Origin: Terriglobia bacterium
GTDB taxonomy: Bacteria; Acidobacteriota; Terriglobia; Acidiferrales; UBA7541
Length of the DNA stretch: 64,000 bases
Reading direction: 5' to 3'
Assembly: GCA_020073585.1 (NCBI GenBank)
Contig: JAIQEV010000013.1
Location: forward strand, 1-64,000
The position numbers were made by a program, and so were the translations under genes. Positions within the stretch are counted from its first letter, which is position 1, and each line of letters starts with the position of its first letter. Of the stretch, positions 62,966 through 64,000 are shown piece by piece. The notes under the pieces are model-generated. The model did no database searches, was not told the origin of the DNA, and saw only the letters and a list, made by a program, of their open reading frames with translations.

Positions 62966-63430
62966 GTGAAATGTCCCTTTTGCGCGCATCTTGACGACAA
63001 GGTGATCGATTCCCGCGAAGGCCGCACCGGCGATACGATTCGCCGGCGCCGCGAATGCCTCAAATGCGGCCGGCGGTTCACCACCTACGAACGCATCGAC
63101 GAAATTCCCTACATGGTGATCAAGAAGGACGGGCGGCGCGAGCGCTTCGATCGCCAGAAGATTCTGCAGGGGCTGCTCAAGGCCTGCGAGAAGCGGCCCG
63201 TGCCCACCGCCAAGCTCGAGGGCATCGTGGACGAGATCGAGGGTGTGGTGCAGGAAGCCACCGAGCGCGAGCTGACCACCACGGAAATCGGCGAGATGAT
63301 CATGCACCGGCTGAAAAAGCTGGACAAGGTCGCTTATGTGCGCTTCGCCTCCGTGTACATGGATTTCAAGGACGTGAAGGAGTTCATGAGCGAGCTGAAG
63401 GGGCTGCTCAAGGATCGCACGAAGAAGTAA
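62966..63430 (+). CDS. nrdR: transcriptional repressor NrdR
   Basis: Represses ribonucleotide reductase genes when (d)ATP is plentiful. 154 residues: N-terminal zinc ribbon Cys3, Cys6, Cys31 and Cys34 (KCPFCAH and CLKCGRRFTTYERID), then the ATP-cone (about 49-139, VIKKDGRRERFDRQKILQGL). GTG 62966 is the start, with GAGGAGAG about 10 bases upstream. No nrd gene is in the window, so it acts in trans. Essentially full family length. Confidence 0.97.
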   Translation: MKCPFCAHLDDKVIDSREGRTGDTIRRRRECLKCGRRFTTYERIDEIPYMVIKKDGRRERFDRQKILQGLLKACEKRPVPTAKLEGIVDEIEGVVQEATERELTTTEIGEMIMHRLKKLDKVAYVRFASVYMDFKDVKEFMSELKGLLKDRTKK

Positions 63431-63462
63431 CCGCTTCGCCACGTTTTTGGGGAGAAATGAAC

Positions 63463-64000
63463 ATGCGCTTCCAGAAGATCCGTGCGGGTCTCGCCGGGCT
63501 GTTGTTCGTTTTGCTGCTGAGCGGGGCCACGGGCTATTTTGCCGCGAGGGCCGCCGGGGAAGAAGCCGCGGGGCTGCCTGCGGCGGCAGGGGCGGCGATG
63601 CGGGGAATTGACGCGGAGAAGATCCGCGCGCACGTGCGCTTCCTCGCGCACGACCTGCTCGAGGGGCGCGGCACGGGCGCGCGCGGCGGGGACATCGCGG
63701 CGGAATATATGGCGGCGCAGTTCGCGCTGGATGGACTGAAGCCGGCGGGCGATAACGGCACGTATATGCAGAAGGTGCCCATGGTGGGCGTGCGCACTCT
63801 GCCGGAGACTTCCTTTACCCTGGCGCCGGCCCAGGGCGAGCCGGTGCGGCTGAAACTGCTGGACGACTTCGTGACCAACAACGAAAGCCAGACGGAAACG
63901 GCGGAGATCGACGCCCCGGTGGTCTTCGTGGGATTCGGGATTCAGGCGCCGGAGTACAACTGGGACGATTTCAAGGGCGTGGACCTGCGCGGCAAGGTCG
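63463..64000 (+). CDS. M28-family peptidase, partial (5' end only)
   Basis: About 179 codons are visible before the window ends. A signal peptide (AGLLFVLLLSGATGYFAARA) is followed by IRAHVRFLAHDLLEGRGTGA and a PA-like insert start (APVVFVGFGIQAPEYNWDDF), the pattern of secreted M28 zinc aminopeptidases found widely in acidobacteria. The metal-ligand region lies beyond the window. ATG 63463 gives 8 bases to GGAG; ATG 63457 would be too close. Zinc aminopeptidase activity is inferred from the family. Confidence 0.85.
   Translation, partial: MRFQKIRAGLAGLLFVLLLSGATGYFAARAAGEEAAGLPAAAGAAMRGIDAEKIRAHVRFLAHDLLEGRGTGARGGDIAAEYMAAQFALDGLKPAGDNGTYMQKVPMVGVRTLPETSFTLAPAQGEPVRLKLLDDFVTNNESQTETAEIDAPVVFVGFGIQAPEYNWDDFKGVDLRGKV

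Noticed and set aside
63428-63443. A possible family B hairpin after nrdR (TAACCGCTTCGCCACG)
   Set aside because: Only the left half of the core is present and no hairpin can form.

Overview
The window reads as a chromosomal stretch of a GC-rich, Gram-negative soil-type bacterium, most likely an acidobacterium (Terriglobia-like). This is inferred from gene content and style: paired FecR/DUF6600 envelope proteins, a very large BNR-repeat exoprotein with a short Ig-like tail, DUF4097 and DUF5668 membrane proteins behind an ECF sigma factor, and many short palindromic repeats between genes. No rRNA, tRNA, CRISPR array, integrase or transposase was recognised, so the taxonomic call stays an inference.

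Layout. 1-3878 (minus): histidine catabolism, hutU-hutI-ftcD, with ftcD running off the left edge. 4004-6944 (plus): an acyl-CoA synthetase and thiG. 7265-9518: a visibly GC-poorer two-gene insert, an unknown protein followed by a protein with an RX4H (HEPN-type) motif and three zinc ribbons; this is the most promising candidate for an undescribed system. 10131-16491: CPBP protease, HGSNAT-like acyltransferase, FtsB-like protein, phosphohexomutase, cutA, a trans-sulfuration enzyme and a small secreted protein. 16899-25819: FtsX/MacB-type permease, ferredoxin-NADP reductase, glgB, ggt, small secreted proteins and a sigma-28-like factor. 25908-33083: a TPR glycosyltransferase, an orphan OmpR-type regulator and a tandem pair of FecR/DUF6600 proteins. 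33209-37723: a coenzyme F420 block (cofE-cofG-cofD, convergent npdG, then a divergent flavin reductase-like gene). 37998-42296: a two-gene RND efflux pump. 42369-45205: a GT2/HpnK-like pair and two overlapping PilZ genes. 45423-49049: the giant BNR exoprotein. 49554-54712 (minus): S55 peptidase, secreted propeller and Thr/Ser dehydratase in one overlapping operon. 55052-58013: a CXXCH membrane protein, a His-rich secreted unknown and aroA. 58122-61635 (minus): a five-gene ECF sigma/anti-sigma/membrane-protein operon preceded by an ECF-like promoter. 61874-64000: a YbhN-type membrane protein, nrdR and the start of an M28 peptidase gene.

Working together: hut genes degrade urocanate to glutamate; cofE/G/D and npdG make and reduce F420; the ECF operon and the FecR, PilZ, S55 and sortilin-like genes point to heavy investment in the envelope. 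A recurring hairpin repeat (consensus core TGACCGCTTYGCGGTCA) occurs at seven places, usually next to gene starts or ends, and in at least one case is translated as part of a protein N-terminus. Several start codons were moved from the longest reading frame because the extension lay in a repeat or terminator.
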